A stretch of DNA of 32,814 nucleotides from Planococcus maritimus (GCF_001592825.1 NZ_LTZG01000002.1:1-32814); one strand, 5' to 3'. Positions 9,272 through 21,254 are shown, numbered from the stretch's first letter. The notes: generated by a model from the letters alone, not told the origin. Numbers and translations: made by a program.

Positions 9272-9297
9272 CTACCCTGTTCATATAAAGCTAAAAC
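9272..9297 (-). promoter_or_regulatory. Sigma-B-type promoter of ctc
   Basis: Read on the minus strand: -35 (G)GTTTTA (9292-9297), 14-nt spacer, -10 GGGTAG (9272-9277). The family consensus is GTTTAA-N12-15-GGGTAT. ctc is a classic sigma-B gene in B. subtilis, and this site lies about 40 nt before the start codon, inside the prs-ctc gap. Confidence 0.68.
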
Positions 9298-9320
9298 CTG
9301 GAATACTCTGACATGCGGAA

Positions 9321-10283
9321 TCAATCGAATAATGTGCTGACTGATTTCTGTTCATGTACACGAATGATTGTTTCCGCAAGAAGTGGTGCGACAGTCAATT
9401 GCTTGATCTTGTCGATTTTCTTCTCATCTGCAAGAGCGATCGAGTTCGTCACGACCAATTCCTTAATAACGGAGTCCTGGATACGCTGGACGGCAGGGCC
9501 CGAAAGCACGGGATGCGTACAGCAAGCATAGACTTCCTTCGCTCCGCTTTCGATCAAGGCACTTGCCGCAATCGAAATCGTGCCAGCCGTGTCGATGATG
9601 TCATCAATGATGATCGCTGTTTTGCCTTCGACGTTTCCGACGATGTTCATCACTTCGGCAACGTTCGGGCGCGGGCGGCGCTTATCGATAATGGCGATCG
9701 GCGCTTTTAGGCGGTCCGCCATTTTACGGGCACGCGTAACACCTCCATGGTCAGGTGACACGATGATGGCATTCTCGAGATCGATATTGGCATCGTTTAG
9801 GAAATGATCGGATAGGAGTGGCACAGCTACCAGATGGTCAATCAAAATATCAAAGAACCCTTGAATTTGCGGAGCGTGAAGATCCAATACCACAACACGC
9901 GTCGCGCCGGCTGTCTCGAGCAAATTGGCTACCAGTTTCGCCGTGATCGGCTCACGCGAACGGGCTTTACGGTCCTGGCGTGCATAGCCGTAATAAGGAA
10001 TCACGACATTTACCGTCCGTGCAGACGCACGCTTGACGGCATCAATCATGATCAATAGCTCCATCAAGTTTTCGTTAACCGGCTGTGAAGTCGATTGAAC
10101 AATGAACACATCGCAGCCGCGGATGCTTTCTTCAATATTGATTTGGATTTCTCCGTCGCTAAAGTGCGTGACCGAGCTTTTGCCAAGCGGCAAGCCCACT
10201 TGTTCAGCGATTTGCTCAGCCAGTTCTTTGTTCGAGTTCAATGAAAAGATTTTCAACTTCGAGTTAGTATTTTGAATGCCCAT
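9321..10283 (-). CDS. prs: Ribose-phosphate pyrophosphokinase (PRPP synthetase)
   Basis: The protein has 320 residues, the usual length. It shows the class I features: [10 protein letters not shown] (41-50), the catalytic flexible loop region [16 protein letters not shown] (97-112), [13 protein letters not shown] (133-145), and the PRPP-binding loop [10 protein letters not shown] (227-236). It makes PRPP from ribose-5-phosphate and ATP for purine, pyrimidine, NAD, His and Trp synthesis. AGGAGGG lies about 9 nt before the ATG. It starts 17 nt after glmU, so the two are co-transcribed, as in B. subtilis gcaD-prs-ctc. Confidence 0.97.
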   Translation of the reverse strand: MGIQNTNSKLKIFSLNSNKELAEQIAEQVGLPLGKSSVTHFSDGEIQINIEESIRGCDVFIVQSTSQPVNENLMELLIMIDAVKRASARTVNVVIPYYGYARQDRKARSREPITAKLVANLLETAGATRVVVLDLHAPQIQGFFDILIDHLVAVPLLSDHFLNDANIDLENAIIVSPDHGGVTRARKMADRLKAPIAIIDKRRPRPNVAEVMNIVGNVEGKTAIIIDDIIDTAGTISIAASALIESGAKEVYACCTHPVLSGPAVQRIQDSVIKELVVTNSIALADEKKIDKIKQLTVAPLLAETIIRVHEQKSVSTLFD

Positions 10284-10300
10284 TGGGGGGAACCCTCCTA

Positions 10301-11671
10301 TTATTTGCGGTTTAGTTTACTTGCATAGCCTTCTTTGTTTTCTTGGCGCGCACGTCCGATCGCCAAAGCATCATCTGGCACATTTTTCGAAATGGTCGAT
10401 CCTGCTGCGACATAAGAACCTTTGCCAATCGTTACCGGTGCGATCAAATTCGAGTTGCAGCCGATAAACGAATCATCTTCAATTGTCGTCAAATGCTTGT
10501 TCTTGCCATCGTAATTGACTGTGATCGTGCCACAGCCGATATTGACGCCGCTGCCAACGAGCGCATCCCCGATATAGCTCAAATGAGACACCTTGCTTCC
10601 CGTGCCAAGCTCAGCTTTTTTCACTTCCACAAAATTGCCGATCTTCACTTCGTTGCCGAGTGCAGATTGCGGGCGGATGTGTGCGAATGGGCCAACAGCG
10701 GTATCGTTGCCGATCGTGCTGTCATACACTTCGGAGCTGCGGATTTCCGTGCGGTCGCCGATGGTGCTGCTGACGATGCGCGTGTTTGATGTGATGACGC
10801 AATCTTCCCCGATGACCGTATCGCCTTCAATGGTGACGTTCGGGTGAATGACCGTATCAGCCCCGATTTTCGCCTGTGCACTGATGTAGGCAGTTGCCGG
10901 GTCGATAATCGATACGCCTGCGCGCATGTGCTGCTCAGTGATGCGGCGGCGCAAGAAGGTTTCCGCTTGGCTTAATGCCACGCGGTCATTAACGCCAAGT
11001 GTCTCTTCGAAGCTGTCCGTTGCATAGGCTGCAACAATTTCGCCTTGCTTTTGAAGAATCTCAATAACGTCCGGCAAGTAATATTCCCCTTGGACATTAT
11101 CGTTTGAGACGTTTTTCAAGGCTTCGAACAAGGCTTCGTTGTCAAAGCAATAAGTCCCCGTATTGATTTCGTTGACGATTTGCTCTTCTGTCGATGCGTC
11201 TTTTTGCTCGACAATCTTCTCGACGCTTCCCTCAGCTCCGCGGATAATGCGGCCGTAACCTGTCGGGTCTTCTGCGATAGCCGTTAAAATCGTCGCCTTC
11301 GCATTGTTTTCTTTGTGGTGGTCGATGAGTGACTGCATCGTTTCCGCGCGGATCAACGGTGTGTCGCCACATACGACAATCGTCGTTCCTGCTTTTCCTT
11401 CAATCAACGGCGCTGCTTGCTGCACGGCGTGGGCAGTGCCGAGCTGCTCTTCTTGCAGTGCATATTCGCTCATGTCCCCTAGCTGGTCTTTCACTTTCTC
11501 TGCTCCGTGCCCGACGATCGTAACAATCTTTTCGACACCAAGCTGGTGGATATTCCCCGTTACATGCTCTACCATCGGCATGCCACACACCGGGTGAAGC
11601 ACTTTATACAATTTTGATTTCATGCGTGTGCCTTGTCCGGCTGCGAGTATGACCGCATATGTATGGTCCAT
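10301..11671 (-). CDS. glmU: GlmU, bifunctional UDP-GlcNAc pyrophosphorylase/GlcN-1-P acetyltransferase
   Basis: The protein has 456 residues, identical in length to the B. subtilis enzyme as I remember it. The N-terminal uridylyltransferase has [19 protein letters not shown] near residue 10. The C-terminal half (about 250-456) is a left-handed beta helix of hexapeptide repeats with the acetyltransferase segment [25 protein letters not shown]. It provides UDP-GlcNAc for peptidoglycan and teichoic acid. GGAGGG is 9 nt before the ATG. A good sigma-A promoter lies about 115 nt upstream, making a glmU-prs-ctc operon. Confidence 0.97.
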   Translation of the reverse strand: MDHTYAVILAAGQGTRMKSKLYKVLHPVCGMPMVEHVTGNIHQLGVEKIVTIVGHGAEKVKDQLGDMSEYALQEEQLGTAHAVQQAAPLIEGKAGTTIVVCGDTPLIRAETMQSLIDHHKENNAKATILTAIAEDPTGYGRIIRGAEGSVEKIVEQKDASTEEQIVNEINTGTYCFDNEALFEALKNVSNDNVQGEYYLPDVIEILQKQGEIVAAYATDSFEETLGVNDRVALSQAETFLRRRITEQHMRAGVSIIDPATAYISAQAKIGADTVIHPNVTIEGDTVIGEDCVITSNTRIVSSTIGDRTEIRSSEVYDSTIGNDTAVGPFAHIRPQSALGNEVKIGNFVEVKKAELGTGSKVSHLSYIGDALVGSGVNIGCGTITVNYDGKNKHLTTIEDDSFIGCNSNLIAPVTIGKGSYVAAGSTISKNVPDDALAIGRARQENKEGYASKLNRK

Positions 11672-11784
11672 CAGTCGAATCCCTCCATTTCCTGTATTGT
11701 AAGCTAATTAAGTAAGAAATCATTGTCTGGCGAAAGGGCTAAGCACTCTGGGCAAAAAAATGCCACTTTCACGTTTCCTTATTG

Positions 11785-11813
11785 ACTATAGCTGAAAAAC
11801 CCTTGATTTTCAA
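11785..11813 (-). promoter_or_regulatory. Sigma-A promoter of glmU-prs-ctc
   Basis: Minus strand -35 TTGAAA (11808-11813), 17-nt spacer, -10 TATAGT (11785-11790). It predicts a leader of about 107 nt before glmU. The leader contains a short AAAG-GGC/GCC-CTTT pairing but no riboswitch class that I recognise. Confidence 0.72.
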
Positions 11814-11840
11814 GGTTACTGGACATGACAATCCCATGAC

Positions 11841-11906
11841 AAAGCCCGAAGCGAGGGCAATTGCGTGCTTTTTTCGCCATCAGGTTAGCATATCTTGCTA
11901 ATGGCG
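11841..11906. other. Hairpin-forming intergenic DNA between spoVG and glmU
   Basis: The 300-bp gap 11672-11972 has no credible gene. Besides the glmU promoter and the spoVG terminator it holds two hairpins: GCCC/GGGC at 11844-11858, and a strong stem CGCCAT-TAGCA / TGCTA-ATGGCG at 11875-11906 with a one-sided bulge. Function is unknown. Confidence 0.4.
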
Positions 11907-11930
11907 TCACGAGCCCTTCAAATTGGCCCA

Positions 11931-11966
11931 TAAAAAAGAACCTTCTCTCAAAATGGAAGGTTCTTT
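11931..11966 (-). terminator. Intrinsic terminator after spoVG
   Basis: AAAGAACCTTC (11935-11945) pairs with GAAGGTTCTTT (11956-11966). The minus-strand T-run (TTTTTTA) follows. It lies 6 nt past the spoVG stop. Confidence 0.87.
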
Positions 11967-11972
11967 GGCACA

Positions 11973-12257
11973 TCAGATGCCTGCATTCTCAAGTTCAACC
12001 AGCTCTTCACTTTGTGCATAGGCCGCTAACACAGCTTCCTGCAATTTATTGCGGGCGCTGGAATTAATCGGGTGCGCAATGTCGCGGAACTCCCCGTCTG
12101 GCGTCCGCTTGCTTGGCATCGCGACAAACAGGCCGTCGTTGCCGTCGATTACGCGGATGTCATGTACCACGAATTCATTGTCGAGCGTGATTGAAGCGAT
12201 TGCCCGCATGCGTCCATCTGTCTGGACACGGCGCAACCTTACATCAGTTACTTCCAT
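11973..12257 (-). CDS. spoVG: SpoVG, RNA-binding regulator
   Basis: This 94-residue protein is nearly identical through its first 75 residues to Bacillus SpoVG ([50 protein letters not shown]). The family is a site-specific RNA (and DNA)-binding protein affecting septation, capsule and virulence traits; it is common in non-sporulating firmicutes such as Staphylococcus and Listeria. I chose the ATG at 12257: GGGGAG is 8 nt upstream, while the in-frame TTG at 12263 would be too close to it. The gene sits between its own sigma-H-like promoter and its own terminator, so it is transcribed separately from purR-ridA. Confidence 0.96.
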   Translation of the reverse strand: MEVTDVRLRRVQTDGRMRAIASITLDNEFVVHDIRVIDGNDGLFVAMPSKRTPDGEFRDIAHPINSSARNKLQEAVLAAYAQSEELVELENAGI

Positions 12258-12306
12258 TCTCAAATCTCCCCTTCTCTTGCTGTAATTTTTTGGCGCTTTT
12301 GTTGGT

Positions 12307-12331
12307 ATTCGGGAGAGAGGACTAAATTCCT
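12307..12331 (-). promoter_or_regulatory. Sigma-H-type promoter of spoVG
   Basis: Minus strand AGGAATT (12325-12331), 14 nt, GAAT (12307-12310). The B. subtilis spoVG promoter recognised by sigma-H has AGGATTT and GAAT with, as I recall it, the same 14-nt separation. The nucleotides around the -10 are a weaker match (cccGAATAC). No good TTGACA/TATAAT pair competes with it in this gap. Confidence 0.55.
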
Positions 12332-12381
12332 TTAAAAATTACAGGATTTATTAGAAAATTAACTCAATAAATAATAAATAA

Positions 12382-12404
12382 ACAAAAACCACCTAAAAAG
12401 GTGG
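12382..12404 (-). terminator. Intrinsic terminator after ridA
   Basis: CCACCT (12389-12394) and AGGTGG (12399-12404) form a short perfect stem with an aaaa loop. TTTTTG follows on the minus strand, just past the ridA stop. Confidence 0.85.
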
Positions 12405-12406
12405 CT

Positions 12407-12784
12407 TTATTGTGTAACTTTTGAAATGACTTCGATTTCTACTTTCACATCTTTTGGCAGGCGTGCCACTTCGACCGTTGAACGCGCCGGCTTGTGATCG
12501 CCGAAATAAGAGGCATAGATAGAGTTGAGTTCCACAAAATCGTTCATGTCTTTGATGAAGACGGTCGTCTTGATGACCTGTTGAAGAGACGAGCCCGCTT
12601 CTTCTAGCACGGCCTGAAGATTGGCGAATACTTGATGAGTTTGTTCGGCAATGCCACCTTGTGCAAGCTCACCGTCCGCTTTTAACGGAATTTGCCCCGA
12701 ACTGTAAAACATGTCCCCTGAAATAACTCCTTGTGAATACGGCCCGATTGCCGCTGCTGCTTTATCCGTCGCTACGTATTTCAT
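12407..12784 (-). CDS. ridA: RidA family enamine/imine deaminase (YabJ)
   Basis: The protein has 125 residues and a complete YjgF/YER057c/UK114 fold: AIGPYSQGV near the N-terminus, FYSSGQIPL, the conserved [13 protein letters not shown] helix, and the C-terminal substrate-binding Arg in [19 protein letters not shown]. RidA hydrolyses reactive 2-aminoacrylate and related imines released by PLP enzymes. In B. subtilis YabJ is linked genetically to PurR function. I chose the second of two nearby ATGs (12784), 9 nt after AAGGAG; the first ATG at 12790 is only 3 nt from it. The gene overlaps the 3' end of purR by 23 nt, implying translational coupling. Confidence 0.95.
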   Translation of the reverse strand: MKYVATDKAAAAIGPYSQGVISGDMFYSSGQIPLKADGELAQGGIAEQTHQVFANLQAVLEEAGSSLQQVIKTTVFIKDMNDFVELNSIYASYFGDHKPARSTVEVARLPKDVKVEIEVISKVTQ

Positions 12785-13610
12785 ATCCATCCGCTCCTTC
12801 AAAATAATTTCCGGCCCGCAATGTGATGGTCCGGTCTTTTTCGCTGACTTCATCCAATTTGACAAGGGATAAGTATTTTTCCACGAGGCGCTCATCTGCA
12901 TGTTCTGCTTCTACAAGCACAGCGACGCCTGCTAATGTACAGTCGAATTCCTCAAGCAAGTTCTTCATGCCGTTCATCGTGCCGCCAACTTTCATGAAAT
13001 CATCGGTAATGAGCACGCGCTGGCCGCTCTTCATGCTGCGTTTTGACAACACCATCGTCTGGATGCGCCGCGTGGAGCCCGAGACGTAATTGATGCTGAC
13101 CGTAGAGCCTTCCGTTACTTTGCTGTCACGACGGACAATAACGACTGGCACATTCAAATGGCGCGCGATTGCCTGGGCAATCGGGATGCCTTTTGTTGCG
13201 ACCGTCATGATGGCGTCGATTTTCTCGCCGGCGAACGCGCTGGCAAATACTTTGCCGACGCGGTTCATCATTTGGGGATTGCCGAGCACATCGGTCATGT
13301 ACAAATAACCGCCCGGCAGCAACCGGTCCGATTGGCTCAATTCGGTAATCAATTCGTCCATGACTTGTCGAATCTCGCCATCTTTTAGCTTCGGCACATA
13401 TTTCACACCACCAGAAGCGCCCGGGACGGTCATCAATAGGCCGATACCTTTTTCTTCAAAAGTTTCCTTGACGATTCCCAAGTCCTCGCTGATTGAAGAC
13501 TTTGCTGACTGATACAAATCCGAAAAATACGTCAACGGAATCAATTGATGCGGATGTTCCAATAGATAATGCGTCATGTCGACCAAGCGTTCACTGCGCT
13601 TCCATTTCAC
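12762..13610 (-). CDS. purR: PurR, PRPP-responsive purine operon repressor
   Basis: The protein has 282 residues. The N-terminal winged-helix DNA-binding domain covers about 1-74 ([17 protein letters not shown]). The phosphoribosyltransferase-like effector domain has the PRPP loop [13 protein letters not shown] (199-211). The Bacillus-type PurR represses purine genes at PurBoxes and is released by PRPP; it is unrelated to the LacI-type PurR of E. coli. The start codon is GTG at 13610, preceded by GGAGAGGG; no ATG is better placed. It is transcribed with ridA. A sequence resembling half of a PurBox lies upstream (13625-13637), consistent with autoregulation but weak. Confidence 0.96.
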   Translation of the reverse strand: MKWKRSERLVDMTHYLLEHPHQLIPLTYFSDLYQSAKSSISEDLGIVKETFEEKGIGLLMTVPGASGGVKYVPKLKDGEIRQVMDELITELSQSDRLLPGGYLYMTDVLGNPQMMNRVGKVFASAFAGEKIDAIMTVATKGIPIAQAIARHLNVPVVIVRRDSKVTEGSTVSINYVSGSTRRIQTMVLSKRSMKSGQRVLITDDFMKVGGTMNGMKNLLEEFDCTLAGVAVLVEAEHADERLVEKYLSLVKLDEVSEKDRTITLRAGNYFEGADGYEIRSDG

Positions 13611-13667
13611 TACTACCCTCTCCTAAACACGAATATTCTAATGAAAACTTACCATAAATATACGTAT

Positions 13668-14531
13668 TTAAGCAAGAGGCTCCCGGTCACCGAGTAGCCG
13701 CACCGCATAAACTTCGGAACAAAAGCCCCGCAGGCCATTGTAGATGCGTGGAATGCGCGCTTCTTGGTTGACTAAGCCAAATACCGTTGGGCCGCTGCCA
13801 CTCATTAACACGGCATCGGCACCGAACTTAATCATTTGCTCTTTGATCTGTCCGACTTCCGGATGCAAATTCATCGTGACGCTCTCAAGCGCATTTCCTA
13901 AAGTATTGCACATTGCTTCGTAATCGCCTTCGCGTAGCGCTGTAATCATTGCTTGCGTGTCGGGGTGATCCGCTTTAGCCGCATCGAACGCGCCGTAGAC
14001 GTCTGCCGTCGAGACGCCAAGTGACGGCTTCGCAAGAATAACCCAGCAATGAGGAGGCGCCGGCAGTTCTTCGATAACCTCACCGCGTCCTGTGGCGAGC
14101 GCGGTGCCGCCATATACACAAAACGACACGTCGGAACCGATCTTCGCACCCAGCTCTGCCAACTCATCGAGCGACAGATTCAATTGCCATAATTGGTTGA
14201 GCCCTTTCAAAGTGGCTGCTGCATCGCTGCTGCCCCCAGCAAGCCCAGCAGCGACCGGAATCTGCTTGTCGAGCGAGATGATAACGCCTGTTTTGATATG
14301 GAAGGTATCTTTGATCAATTGCGCAGCCTGATACGCTAGATTGCGCGAGTCATTCGGCACGAAACGGTCTGCCGACTGAATATGTATGCCTTTCGCTGTT
14401 CCTTGCAGGCCGATGCGGTCCGCCAAGTCGACGGTGGTCATGATCATTTCGATTTCGTGGTAATTGTCCGGACGTTTGTATAGGACGTCCAGCGTCAAAT
14501 TGATTTTGGCAGGCGCTTTTATATAGAGCAT
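13668..14531 (-). CDS. ispE: 4-diphosphocytidyl-2-C-methyl-D-erythritol kinase IspE
   Basis: This 287-residue GHMP kinase starts with [13 protein letters not shown] and has the ATP-binding glycine-rich motif [17 protein letters not shown] (92-108) and the C-terminal [13 protein letters not shown]. It phosphorylates CDP-methylerythritol in the non-mevalonate isoprenoid pathway, supplying undecaprenyl phosphate and quinone side chains. AGGAGG is 7 nt before the ATG. An extended -10 (TGtTAAAAT, 14565-14573) lies about 35 nt upstream with no clear -35. The small acid-soluble spore protein gene sspF that precedes ispE in B. subtilis is absent from the 139-bp gap to veg. Confidence 0.96.
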   Translation of the reverse strand: MLYIKAPAKINLTLDVLYKRPDNYHEIEMIMTTVDLADRIGLQGTAKGIHIQSADRFVPNDSRNLAYQAAQLIKDTFHIKTGVIISLDKQIPVAAGLAGGSSDAAATLKGLNQLWQLNLSLDELAELGAKIGSDVSFCVYGGTALATGRGEVIEELPAPPHCWVILAKPSLGVSTADVYGAFDAAKADHPDTQAMITALREGDYEAMCNTLGNALESVTMNLHPEVGQIKEQMIKFGADAVLMSGSGPTVFGLVNQEARIPRIYNGLRGFCSEVYAVRLLGDREPLA

Positions 14532-14605
14532 TCCACTGCCTCCTTTTCTGTTCTGATGACATTTATTTTAACACAGTACTTGAGCTTCCGAAGAATCCAA
14601 GCAAT

Positions 14606-14644
14606 AGAAAAAACCCGCTTTCGGCGAAATCACCGAAACGGGTT
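14606..14644 (-). terminator. Intrinsic terminator after veg
   Basis: AACCCG-c-TTTCGG (14612-14623) pairs with CCGAAA-CGGGTT (14633-14644), one bulged C. TTTTTTCTATT follows on the minus strand. Confidence 0.87.
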
Positions 14645-14670
14645 ATAAAGTAAGTATAAATAGAGTTCAA

Positions 14671-14934
14671 TTATCTAACGACTAGTGCGTCTTCTGTTCC
14701 TTCAAAGACAGTGATTTCCACCGCTTCAGTTAAGATGTCCGCGTAGCTATATGATACGCGTTCAAATGCATGTTCATCTTGATCCAATTCAATCACGAAC
14801 ACGGAGTGATAGGTTTCACGCAGAATTCCGGCACGTTCTACCGTCTTTTTGCGACCTCCGTTTGCTTTTAACAGCAACCTTTTCCCTAAATGCAGGTCTA
14901 ATGACTTTTTAATCTCCGCCAAAGTTTTGGGCAT
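14671..14934 (-). CDS. veg: Veg, small protein promoting biofilm gene expression
   Basis: The protein has 87 residues: [20 protein letters not shown], then [18 protein letters not shown] and an acidic end. It matches the Veg/DUF1021 family, a small beta-barrel found throughout Firmicutes. In B. subtilis Veg is highly expressed in growth and stimulates biofilm genes by acting against SinR. GAGGTG lies 8 nt before the ATG. It has its own strong promoter and terminator, so it is a single-gene unit. The spore protease gene yabG, next to veg in B. subtilis, is missing. Confidence 0.93.
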   Translation of the reverse strand: MPKTLAEIKKSLDLHLGKRLLLKANGGRKKTVERAGILRETYHSVFVIELDQDEHAFERVSYSYADILTEAVEITVFEGTEDALVVR

Positions 14935-14960
14935 TTTGTCTACACCTCACTATAGTCTAA

Positions 14961-14989
14961 AGTCTAGCATAAAATGACCGCGGAGTCAA
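14961..14989 (-). promoter_or_regulatory. Sigma-A promoter of veg
   Basis: Minus strand -35 TTGACT (14984-14989), 17-nt spacer, -10 TAGACT (14961-14966). The 16-20 bp upstream of -35 are almost pure A/T (aaaattaaaaattta), like an UP element. The B. subtilis veg promoter is likewise a known strong promoter. Confidence 0.7.
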
Positions 14990-15059
14990 ATAAATTTTTA
15001 ATTTTACCAATGCTCTTAAAAAAATGCAACAGTTATTTATCCGAAATATTTTAGTTCCG

Positions 15060-15089
15060 AAAAAAACTGTGCCAAAACTGTTACAGTTT
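15060..15089 (-). terminator. Probable intrinsic terminator after rsmA
   Basis: AAACTGT (15064-15070) pairs with ACAGTTT (15083-15089) over a 12-nt loop, with a T-run on the minus strand just beyond. The stem is short and A/T-rich, so it may be weak. Confidence 0.55.
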
Positions 15090-15095
15090 CAAAGT

Positions 15096-16531
<1,436 letters not shown>

Positions 16532-16588
16532 GGCCTGTCCCTCGTTTCTAATGCTCTCTCCAGTTTACCGCGCTTTCTGCCAACATGT

Positions 16589-16622
16589 AAAAAGCTTTCC
16601 CGATACTCCCGGGAAAGCTTTT
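16589..16622 (-). terminator. Intrinsic terminator after yabE
   Basis: A 13-bp perfect stem AAAAGCTTTCCCG (16590-16602) / CGGGAAAGCTTTT (16610-16622) has a 7-nt loop and U-rich 3' side on the minus strand. Confidence 0.85.
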
Positions 16623-16647
16623 CCTTCTATAGTAATACGGTATTCGA

Positions 16648-18003
16648 TTAGTTAAGGATTTTCACTTTCACTTGCTTGCGTCCAAATGCTAGTGCATCTG
16701 CGCGGTTCGGCATGAACAAATCGATTTTATTGCCTCTGATCGCGCCGCCTGTGTCACCAGCGATCGCATTGCCATAGCCTTCTACCCAAACTTTTGAGCC
16801 GAGTGGGATGACACTCGGATCCACTGCGATCACTTTAAGGCCAGGGTTTGCTTTCAAGTTGATACCTGTTGCCGTGATGCCCGAACATCCTGTGCAGCTA
16901 GCTGTGTAAGCCGTCGCCGACACGTAAAATTCTTTGCCGCCTGTCGGTTCAGATGCAGCCTCTTTTTTCACTGGCTGCGGTGCTGCTTTAGCTTTTGCGA
17001 CTGCTTTTGGAGCAGCGGCTTTCTTCACTGATGCTGACGCTTGTTTCACTGGAGTCGTTTCTTTTTTGGCAGCTGCCTGTTGAGGCGCAGCTGTCTGTTT
17101 GGTTGCCGTACCGCGGGATACACTTGCGACAACCGTTTTCGTACCAACAGCCAAAATTTGCTGTTTTGGCTCTTTCACTACTTTTTCTTTTTTCAGTTCA
17201 CGTTTCACTTCTTTGCCGTTTTCTTTCACGACTTCGTAAGTTTTTTCAACCAGTCCGTTTTGCCCTTTTTGGACAAGCTTTTCGCTGCCTTTCAAAAGAG
17301 AAGAATCTTTTTTCGTTTCGACTGCATATTTCACTGCATCTTCCACTACATCGGTGACTTTTTCTACACGCACGACCTCGACTTCAGAGTTCGGAAGAAC
17401 GAGTTCATCCAAATCCTGCTCTACACGGTCAAGTTTGCTTAGTTCGATACTATGCTGTTTTAAAAAGTCAGCGACCGTAGTCGAAGTGGACCAGACTTTT
17501 TTGTCTTTTCCGCCATCCACGATGGTTACTTCGTATGCTTTTTCTACATCAATGATTGTGTCTTCATCCACCGTTTCATCGAGTGCAGGGCTTACTTTAT
17601 CGTATTTTGTCAATTCGATTTCCGCTTTTTCCAAAATAGCGGCCACCGTGTTTTCAGTCGTCCAAGCTGAGCGGGTTTCCCCGTCAATTGTTACTGCATA
17701 TTGTTCTGCTTGATCCCATTCGATTGCGGTATCGCCTTCGATTTTTGTATCGGCTGAATGGCTGAGGAAATCGTCTTCCCCGACTTCAATCGCCTGCTCA
17801 TCCAACACATCGCCGACCGTTTCAGCATGCGTGCGAATTTCTTCTGTTTCGCCGTTTGCTGTCACCGTGACCGTGTTCTTCGTACCTTCAAAAATCGCGA
17901 ACGCCATCACAGCTGCAAATAATAGAACCGTCGCAATGCTGACAGCTACCGATTTGCCTGTAAATGATTTATTTTTATTGGTATCATTTGTCTTTTTTGT
18001 CAA
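16648..18003 (-). CDS. yabE: YabE/Rpf-like secreted cell-wall protein with DUF348, G5 and 3D domains
   Basis: The protein has 451 residues. A signal anchor lies at 17-38 (VAVSIATVLLFAAVMAFAIF). Three DUF348 modules follow at about 41-86, 102-148 and 157-202, a G5 domain at about 210-287, and an Ala/Lys/Pro/Gln-rich linker at 298-352. A C-terminal 3D domain (358-451) carries the acidic residues in AVDPSVIPLG (393-402), AGDTGG (415-420) and IDLF (427-430). 3D domains resemble MltA-type lytic transglycosylases, so it probably trims peptidoglycan outside the membrane; the B. subtilis paralogue is called an Rpf/Sps-like autolysin. Start is TTG at 18003, 8 nt after GGAGG; no in-frame ATG fits. The -10 to start distance leaves a leader of only about 25 nt. 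Confidence 0.9.
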   Translation of the reverse strand: MTKKTNDTNKNKSFTGKSVAVSIATVLLFAAVMAFAIFEGTKNTVTVTANGETEEIRTHAETVGDVLDEQAIEVGEDDFLSHSADTKIEGDTAIEWDQAEQYAVTIDGETRSAWTTENTVAAILEKAEIELTKYDKVSPALDETVDEDTIIDVEKAYEVTIVDGGKDKKVWSTSTTVADFLKQHSIELSKLDRVEQDLDELVLPNSEVEVVRVEKVTDVVEDAVKYAVETKKDSSLLKGSEKLVQKGQNGLVEKTYEVVKENGKEVKRELKKEKVVKEPKQQILAVGTKTVVASVSRGTATKQTAAPQQAAAKKETTPVKQASASVKKAAAPKAVAKAKAAPQPVKKEAASEPTGGKEFYVSATAYTASCTGCSGITATGINLKANPGLKVIAVDPSVIPLGSKVWVEGYGNAIAGDTGGAIRGNKIDLFMPNRADALAFGRKQVKVKILN

Positions 18004-18032
18004 AAATAACTCCTCCTTTGTACACCTGAGTG

Positions 18033-18061
18033 ATTATAGGCACATTGCACTTCCGTGTCAA
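18033..18061 (-). promoter_or_regulatory. Perfect-consensus sigma-A promoter of yabE
   Basis: Minus strand TTGACA (18056-18061), 17-nt spacer, TATAAT (18033-18038): both hexamers and the spacing match consensus exactly. It lies in the 86-bp tatD-yabE gap. Confidence 0.85.
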
Positions 18062-18089
18062 CGCATATGTTTTTTTAATTAACCAGCAT

Positions 18090-18863
18090 TTATGACAATT
18101 TGTAGAATCGTTCCGCATTTTTCGTCGTGGCTTCAGCTACCGTTTCGACCGGCAGCTCTTTCAAGCGGGCGATTTCTTCGGCTACTAGCGTGACGTACGA
18201 TGGTTCGTTGCGTTTGCCGCGGTAAGGATGCGGCGCAAGATACGGGGCATCGGTTTCGATCATTAAATGTTCTAGCGGAATTTCAGCTGCCACTTCTTTT
18301 GGCTTCTTGGCATTTTTAAATGTGACTGGCCCGCCAAGCGAGATCATGAAATTCATCTTGATGCTCTCTTGTGCTGTCTCGACACTGCCGCCGAAGCAAT
18401 GCATAACGCCTCCGACTTGTTGTGCGTCTTCTTCGCGCAAAATCGTCAACACGTCTTCTGTCGCTTCCCGGTTATGGATGATAATCGGCAAGTCCACACG
18501 CTTCGCGAGCTGAATCTGTTTGCGGAATACTTGTTGTTGGATATCTCTCGGTGATTTGTCCCAATGGTAATCGAGGCCCGTTTCGCCGATACCGACGACT
18601 TTGTCGTGTGCGGCCAATTGTTCGATCCATTCGAGGTCTTCATCCGTGCAATCGATCGCATCGACAGGATGCCAGCCGACCACAGCATAGATAAAGTCAT
18701 AGTGCTCAGCCAATTCAATGGCCCGTTTGATCGTTTTCCGGTCAAAACCGATGACGACCATTTTCTCCACCTTGCTATTTAGCGCACGATCGATGACTTC
18801 CTGTAGATCTTCGTCATATTGATCGGCGTTTAAGTGAACATGGGTATCGATATACATCTTCAT
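18090..18863 (-). CDS. tatD: TatD family metal-dependent DNase/hydrolase (YabD)
   Basis: The protein has 257 residues. It has the HxH metal motif (YIDTHVHLN), GETGLDYHWD with the catalytic Glu, the His of IIIHNREA, MHCFGG, and LMIETDAPYLAPHPYRGK with the final Asp. TatD proteins are TIM-barrel 3'-5' exonucleases of the amidohydrolase superfamily, linked to DNA repair and RNA turnover. Two ATGs compete: 18863 is only 4 nt after GGAG and 18857 is 10 nt after it; the second is at least as likely. It follows the metG terminator, so it needs its own promoter. A TACAAT -10 about 30 nt upstream lacks a clear -35. Confidence 0.94.
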   Translation of the reverse strand: MKMYIDTHVHLNADQYDEDLQEVIDRALNSKVEKMVVIGFDRKTIKRAIELAEHYDFIYAVVGWHPVDAIDCTDEDLEWIEQLAAHDKVVGIGETGLDYHWDKSPRDIQQQVFRKQIQLAKRVDLPIIIHNREATEDVLTILREEDAQQVGGVMHCFGGSVETAQESIKMNFMISLGGPVTFKNAKKPKEVAAEIPLEHLMIETDAPYLAPHPYRGKRNEPSYVTLVAEEIARLKELPVETVAEATTKNAERFYKLS

Positions 18864-19005
18864 CAGTCTCCTTCACATAGATTACATTGTACGGGTTGAA
18901 GCGATTTCTTTCTTCACAGCCATATTACATTTGGATTACAAAACATGATGTTTCAGAGACATTTCGTCATTTTCAGCGTTTTTAGTAGTCATTAAGTCCT
19001 GAAAC

Positions 19006-19039
19006 ACAAAAAAACAGCCTACTCTCCTGAGTAGGCTGT
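19006..19039 (-). terminator. Intrinsic terminator after metG
   Basis: An 11-bp perfect stem ACAGCCTACTC (19014-19024) / GAGTAGGCTGT (19029-19039) has a tcct loop. Seven T residues follow on the minus strand. Confidence 0.9.
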
Positions 19040-19050
19040 CACATGAGTAT

Positions 19051-21077
<2,027 letters not shown>

Positions 21078-21225
21078 TGTTTCCTCCTGCAGCTAAAAAG
21101 CTAATGCTTAAATTGGATCTTCTTCCTAAAACAGGGAAATCGGAAAATAATTGGCAAAAATTTAACTAAATAATGGCTATTTGACTCAAAAACCCAAAAT
21201 TTATTATGAAATCCATAGTTTTTTA

Positions 21226-21254
21226 TTGACCTAATTGACATTACTTGGTATGAT
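21226..21254 (+). promoter_or_regulatory. Sigma-A promoter of abrB
   Basis: TTGACC (21226-21231), 17-nt spacer, TATGAT (21249-21254). A second TTGACA-like hexamer at 21236 lies inside the spacer and is too close to the -10 to serve it. Transcription should start near 21261. The wider 21016-21318 gap is A/T-rich and holds only this promoter, the metG promoter and the Spo0A boxes. Confidence 0.7.

Noticed and set aside
12784..12901. N-terminal extension of ridA to 12901
   Set aside because: It lies within purR, adds sequence absent from the RidA family, and the ATG at 12784 has a well-spaced AAGGAG.
18004..18089. Cyclic-di-AMP riboswitch before yabE, as seen before some cell-wall hydrolase genes
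   Set aside because: The whole gap is 86 bp and the predicted leader about 25 nt.
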